Shown piece by piece: positions 30,177 through 33,762 of a DNA stretch of 33,762 nucleotides; positions within the stretch are counted from its first letter, which is position 1, and the number at the start of each line of letters is the position of its first letter. Source of the DNA: Paludibacter sp. (lineage in GTDB: Bacteria; Bacteroidota; Bacteroidia; Bacteroidales; Paludibacteraceae); NCBI GenBank assembly GCA_031292575.1, contig JARLGX010000012.1, forward strand, positions 1 to 33,762. The letters are read 5' to 3'. A program made the position numbers and the translations under genes. Below the pieces are notes generated by a model. That model saw only the letters and a program-made list of their open reading frames with translations, was not told the origin of the DNA and searched no databases.

Positions 30177-33164
30177 TTACATCCCAATTTTCCCTTGTTT
30201 GGAGAAGTTGAGACTGAACACAATGCGGATGCGGTTTTTCAGTGATCCGGCAACAGATTGGATATTGGACGTAACCAGCAATGGAATATGTATTTCGAAA
30301 AGATTCCAAAGGCCGAACTTGAGTCCGGCTTCGGCAAAGAAGGGTGAATTATAGTTGCTTGTCAATCCGTGATCGGTTAATGCCATATTGACAAATGGTT
30401 TAATGCCGATATGTCCTAATTTACCGGGCAAACTGCTCGACAAAGAGAGTGATACCAACCGGTTGTTGTAACCGAGTTGTTCATTAACCGGAGATACCAG
30501 CCCGCCTTCGGTAACGGTCATTTGACGGGAAAAAAATGTAGTGGGAAACGCGCTAAAACGATCGGGATAAGTGCCATCGTACAGGTATTGTTCGGGTCCG
30601 CTTCTGGCACTTGCCGCTAAGGAGTAATAGGCGTGCGGGGATGTATTATTCAGCATGGTTCCTGCATATAACCGCATCTCCAATCCATTGTTTATGCCGG
30701 TATAACTCAGTGTATAATTCAGTTCAACCGCTGCTTTTTGATAAGAAGCACCCGATTCAAGCGAGACCACTACGTTGTATGGATTCACCGGACTTATTCG
30801 TTGCACTTTGTATCCAAGTTGTATGTACGAATCCATTTGTGCTTTCGTCCGGTTTTCTAATTGATAAAGATCGGAAGCCAGTATATAATGTCCGTACATG
30901 CTTTGCCTGTACGAGTTGGTTATGTTGGTTGGTCTGAAATTAATCTCAACGCCCGTCATCAATTTTTGATAATTCCGATTGCCCGGAGCGCCGAATTGGG
31001 TGCCTTCGAGGGTAAGTTTTGCCAACCTGATGAAATTATTGTAGGGAGTTATGTTGTATGTAATCTTTCCATAGCCCTCCAGGTTGGAATTATTGAACGT
31101 ATAGAAAGGCATAAGGATGTATTCCAGTGGTTTTGGAATAATAAACCCATTGTGCAATGCCACACCAACCATAAATCCGTTTTCCGCATTCCAGTTCACC
31201 GCCGGAATATACATGAGTGTATGCTTTTCGGGATTTTCCAGACTGAATAACAGCTGAGGTTGTACAGGATCGGCTTTGGGGAAAAGGCCTGTGGTGCGGA
31301 TATTGTTATTTAGTCGGTCGAGTTCGGGCATTACGTGGTCGGGATCAATTTTAAAACTCGTAAAATTACCTGCGGGAACATCAATCCATTTTTGTCCTTT
31401 AAAACCATCCACCCATTTTTCGAAACAAACCGAATCGCCCTTCAACCCTGCTATAAGCACCGGCGAAGCCAATTCACCCACGTTACTGATTAGCAACTGT
31501 TGGTTTTTGTAGCTATCCATTTTATAATCGAGCCGCTTGGTAGTACCTATCAAATCATCGAAAAACCAATGCAGGTCTTTGTGCGTATCTGCTTCAAACA
31601 CATGTCGAAGATCATCCGGTTGCGGATGTTTAAATTTCCACTGTCGGTAATAATCGTGCATGATGGCATCGTATGCCGAATCGCCCAGGTAAGCTCTCAG
31701 GTAATTGAAACTGATAGCTGCTTTGTTGTAAGGAATAAGCGTATAACTCGTGGCATCGTAGTCGGTCGATGTCAGGTTGACAGGTTGGTCGAGATTCTGG
31801 CGCGCTAAAATAAGCCATTCCAGTTCTGTCTTCCGTTCCATGGGTATTTTGTCAATATGAAAGAACTTTGCCTGCGACAGTTTCGGAACATAGTCTTCCC
31901 AAAGCTTTTTATCAGGATAGCATTTGGTCATATACCGTATTTCACAGGAAGTGGTAATGCCTTCGTCCATATACGGATACCGCCGTTCGTTGGAACCGAG
32001 TGCTCCATAAAACCAGTTATGGCAACATTCGTGTACAATTACATCGTCCAGCGAATACGCATCTTTGGTAAGTCCAATCACTGTAATGGTTGGATATTCC
32101 ATTCCAAGTCCGGCATTCAACGCACTTTGCACTGCCGTGAAACTGCTGTAAGGATAATCGCCAATCCAGGCCGATAAATCGAGTACGGCACGATTGATAT
32201 ACGGAATTGCTTTTCTCCAGAGTTCCGACTGCTGATTGGTAAACATCAGCCAGGTGGTAACTTTCTTGCCCGAACGGGGAAGTGTAACGCTGCTTTTCAA
32301 CACATGAAACCGTTTGTCGGCAAACCAGGCAAAATCATGAATGTGATTGATGGTATACCGGAGAGTTTTCATTCGCACGGAAGATGGCGGGAAACTGACG
32401 TCTCCCAATTTGGATTTACTTATCCAGCTGGTATCGGCTGCCTGTTTATCGAGCCATGCTTCTTCGTGTTTGTTTTGGAGGTTGCCTGTTGCCCCAACAA
32501 TGTAATTATCGGGCAAGGTAATGCGCACATCAAAGCTTCCGAATTCCGAATAAAATTCACCCTGATCGAGATACGGCATTTGATGCCAACCTGTATTATC
32601 ATACACCGCCGGCTTGGGGTACCATTGCGAAATTTGATACGACTGACCTATATGACCCAACCGGGAAGTAACTCCTTTGGGTATTTTGACATGAAACGGG
32701 GTGGAAATATGAATCGTCTCGCCCGGATAAAGCGGCTCATTCAACATCAGTTGGCAAATATCCGGTTGGTTGGGTAACAAGTGCCACCGGATGGGCAAGT
32801 TATTGACTTTAAAGTTCAATGAATCCATATAGCCGCTCAGGGCAGGGTCATTAAACAAGCGTTCTTTTCCTTTAATATTGATAAGCTGCTTCGCCAAATC
32901 GGTTTTATTGCTTGAATACCCGTTGGGCCACAGGTGAAAATAGAGAAAATGCAGCGTATCGGGCGAATTGTTGGTATATTCCACCTGTTCAAATGCATTC
33001 AACTCATGACTTTTGTCATTCAATGTAACATCAATGCTGTAATTTACTTTTTGCTGAAAGTATTGTTCCGAAAAAGCCTTCGGGAATATCCCAAGTATCA
33101 TCAACCAAAGCAGTAATATTTGTTTTTGCTTCGTTGATCCGAGATGTTTCCTGTATTTTATCAT
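30177..33164 (-). CDS. M1-family zinc metallopeptidase with outer-membrane-like C-terminus
   Basis: 995 residues with a signal peptide (hydrophobic ILLLWLMILGIFPKAFS, about 16-32). The N-terminal beta domain (about 36-260) contains ISQWYPKPAVYD; the catalytic domain has the substrate-recognition motif LGMEYP (GMEN-like, 353-358) and the zinc site HECCH at 378-382 with Glu401, exactly 18 residues after the second histidine, as in the HExxH-x18-E rule. A helical part (about 440-560) follows. From about 630 to 995 the sequence changes to alternating strands with aromatic girdles and glycine turns, like a surface-antigen barrel, ending near IRIVFSLNFSKQGKIGM. Predicted function: an aminopeptidase-type enzyme fixed in the outer membrane, exposed to peptides. 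It is separated from the upstream small gene by a terminator. Confidence 0.88.
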   Translation of the reverse strand: MIKYRKHLGSTKQKQILLLWLMILGIFPKAFSEQYFQQKVNYSIDVTLNDKSHELNAFEQVEYTNNSPDTLHFLYFHLWPNGYSSNKTDLAKQLINIKGKERLFNDPALSGYMDSLNFKVNNLPIRWHLLPNQPDICQLMLNEPLYPGETIHISTPFHVKIPKGVTSRLGHIGQSYQISQWYPKPAVYDNTGWHQMPYLDQGEFYSEFGSFDVRITLPDNYIVGATGNLQNKHEEAWLDKQAADTSWISKSKLGDVSFPPSSVRMKTLRYTINHIHDFAWFADKRFHVLKSSVTLPRSGKKVTTWLMFTNQQSELWRKAIPYINRAVLDLSAWIGDYPYSSFTAVQSALNAGLGMEYPTITVIGLTKDAYSLDDVIVHECCHNWFYGALGSNERRYPYMDEGITTSCEIRYMTKCYPDKKLWEDYVPKLSQAKFFHIDKIPMERKTELEWLILARQNLDQPVNLTSTDYDATSYTLIPYNKAAISFNYLRAYLGDSAYDAIMHDYYRQWKFKHPQPDDLRHVFEADTHKDLHWFFDDLIGTTKRLDYKMDSYKNQQLLISNVGELASPVLIAGLKGDSVCFEKWVDGFKGQKWIDVPAGNFTSFKIDPDHVMPELDRLNNNIRTTGLFPKADPVQPQLLFSLENPEKHTLMYIPAVNWNAENGFMVGVALHNGFIIPKPLEYILMPFYTFNNSNLEGYGKITYNITPYNNFIRLAKLTLEGTQFGAPGNRNYQKLMTGVEINFRPTNITNSYRQSMYGHYILASDLYQLENRTKAQMDSYIQLGYKVQRISPVNPYNVVVSLESGASYQKAAVELNYTLSYTGINNGLEMRLYAGTMLNNTSPHAYYSLAASARSGPEQYLYDGTYPDRFSAFPTTFFSRQMTVTEGGLVSPVNEQLGYNNRLVSLSLSSSLPGKLGHIGIKPFVNMALTDHGLTSNYNSPFFAEAGLKFGLWNLFEIHIPLLVTSNIQSVAGSLKNRIRIVFSLNFSKQGKIGM

Positions 33165-33190
33165 TGGTTATAAATGGGATAAATTTAAAA

Positions 33191-33220
33191 ATAGAGCTCT
33201 GTAAAAACACAGAACTCTAT
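33191..33220. terminator. Bidirectional terminator
   Basis: ATAGAGCTCTGT (33191-33202) pairs with ACAGAACTCTAT (33209-33220) with one mismatch. On the minus strand it is followed by TTTTTAAATTT, so it terminates the 33242-33583 gene; on the plus strand the stem is followed by TTTTG. Confidence 0.75.
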
Positions 33221-33241
33221 TTTGTTGTATAACCTTACTAA

Positions 33242-33583
33242 TTAAAGGATAAGCAATAAGATGATAATGATTAAAATTGTACTTCCACCAATGTAGATGT
33301 AGGTACCATCTTTGTGCATAGTTGCCTTAATGTCTTTCAGTTCCTTTTTCAAATCCTTTTTTTCGCTGGAGGATAGTTTCGATTTATCCATTTCACGAAT
33401 TTCTTCCACACGTGCCCTGTAAGTACTTACTTCTTCGGCAGATAATTTACTTTCGGTTGCTGCGGGAGCAGTTGTGGCAGCTGTTTCAGTTGCTGAGCTT
33501 GTTGTTTTTGTTTCGGCAGCAAATACCGTTGAAGCACTCAGCGAGAATATCGCTAATAGTGCAATAAAAATTGTTTTTTTCAT
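33242..33583 (-). CDS. Small envelope protein: signal peptide, coiled coil, C-terminal helix
   Basis: 113 residues. A cleavable signal peptide (MKKTIFIALLAIFSLSASTVFA, cut after VFA), a Thr/Ala-rich spacer (about 23-45), a charged helix likely to form a coiled coil (VEEIREMDKSKLSSSEKKDL and KKELKDIKA, about 58-90), and a hydrophobic end (about 94-113, YIYIGGSTILIIIILLLIL). The motif EIREMDKSKL...EKK with a terminal GGS-LIIIILL helix is typical of small Bacteroidota proteins of unknown function. It is probably anchored in the inner membrane with the coiled coil in the periplasm. Monocistronic, with its own terminator. Confidence 0.8.
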   Translation of the reverse strand: MKKTIFIALLAIFSLSASTVFAAETKTTSSATETAATTAPAATESKLSAEEVSTYRARVEEIREMDKSKLSSSEKKDLKKELKDIKATMHKDGTYIYIGGSTILIIIILLLIL

Positions 33584-33621
33584 TTTTGATTTTTTAATTA
33601 GTTGTTTAAATATTCAGTAGT

Positions 33622-33762
33622 CATTATATAAGTTACAATCCTTATAATTTCGAATTCCAAGATAGTAGACGTTTTTTTTCTGAAATTTTTTCTGTTATGA
33701 CCCCCAAACCCCCAAATGGGGGCTCAAGAGTGGTTCCAAGAAAAGAATATCATTAAAGAGAA
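33622..33762 (-). repeat. Long inverted-repeat element R2, copy 2
   Basis: Reverse complement of 2171-2299, nearly identical, with about 14 extra bases (TTTCAGAAAAAA-type duplication) between CATAACAG and ACGTCTAC. It runs off the window's right edge, so its full extent is unknown. Confidence 0.8.

Noticed and set aside
2171-33762. Composite transposon bounded by the inverted R2 repeats
   Set aside because: The enclosed 31 kb holds core genes (tamA/B, gpmA, cbpA) and no transposase; the repeats are of a commonly dispersed type.

Overview
The window looks like chromosomal DNA of a member of the Bacteroidota, most likely a Bacteroidales/Marinilabiliales-type genome; species cannot be fixed from sequence alone. 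The grounds are a TamB plus lipobox-carrying TamA pair, an rSAM/lipoprotein operon, candidate promoters with the Bacteroidota -7 box TAnnTTTG, and many short palindromic repeats of the CCCCCAAACCCCCAAATGGGGGC and GTCCCGTAAGGAC kind. Genes sit in short same-strand groups separated by repeat-filled gaps.

Layout. 1-1.2 kb: gene-free, packed with palindromes and two copies of a dispersed repeat. 1.2-3.4 kb: a membrane-anchored LytTR regulator and an unrecognised 235-residue protein; between them lie a MITE-like element with 21-bp perfect ends and three phased 20-bp direct repeats that look like an operator. 3.9-9.1 kb: an ion-homeostasis run (NhaD Na+/H+ antiporter, DUF389 membrane protein, NifX-like small protein, CLC chloride protein with CBS pair). 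9.2-9.4 kb: a 3' remnant of an outer-membrane protein gene. 9.5-11.2 kb (minus): two tandem small lipoproteins and a radical SAM/SPASM enzyme, overlapping or almost touching. 11.8 kb: an orphan gene with a perfect Shine-Dalgarno. 12.3-19.6 kb (minus): tamB then tamA, both touched by the same palindromic repeat inside coding sequence. 19.9 kb: a 21-bp minisatellite. 20.1-24.6 kb (minus): CbpA/CbpM co-chaperone pair, small membrane protein, OYE-family reductase, YihY/BrkB membrane protein, universal stress protein. 24.9 kb: gpmA. 25.7-29.2 kb (minus): an accessory block of five genes separated by direct repeats and palindromes, cassette-like, including an unusual membrane-anchored protein with a phage Mu-F-like cysteine motif. 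29.6-30.0 kb: about 20 copies of a 21/22-bp tandem repeat. 30.2-33.6 kb (minus): an M1 metallopeptidase with a probable outer-membrane barrel C-terminus and a small envelope protein. The last 140 bases are an inverted copy of the repeat at 2.17-2.30 kb.

The most interesting places are the rSAM/double-lipoprotein operon (a biochemically unexplained system), the cassette-like accessory block with its Mu-F-like protein, the phased direct repeats next to the LytTR regulator, the two minisatellites, and the repeat insertions inside the tamA signal region and tamB stop. No rRNA, tRNA, CRISPR array, integrase or transposase gene was recognised. All family assignments come from reading motifs by eye; no search was run.
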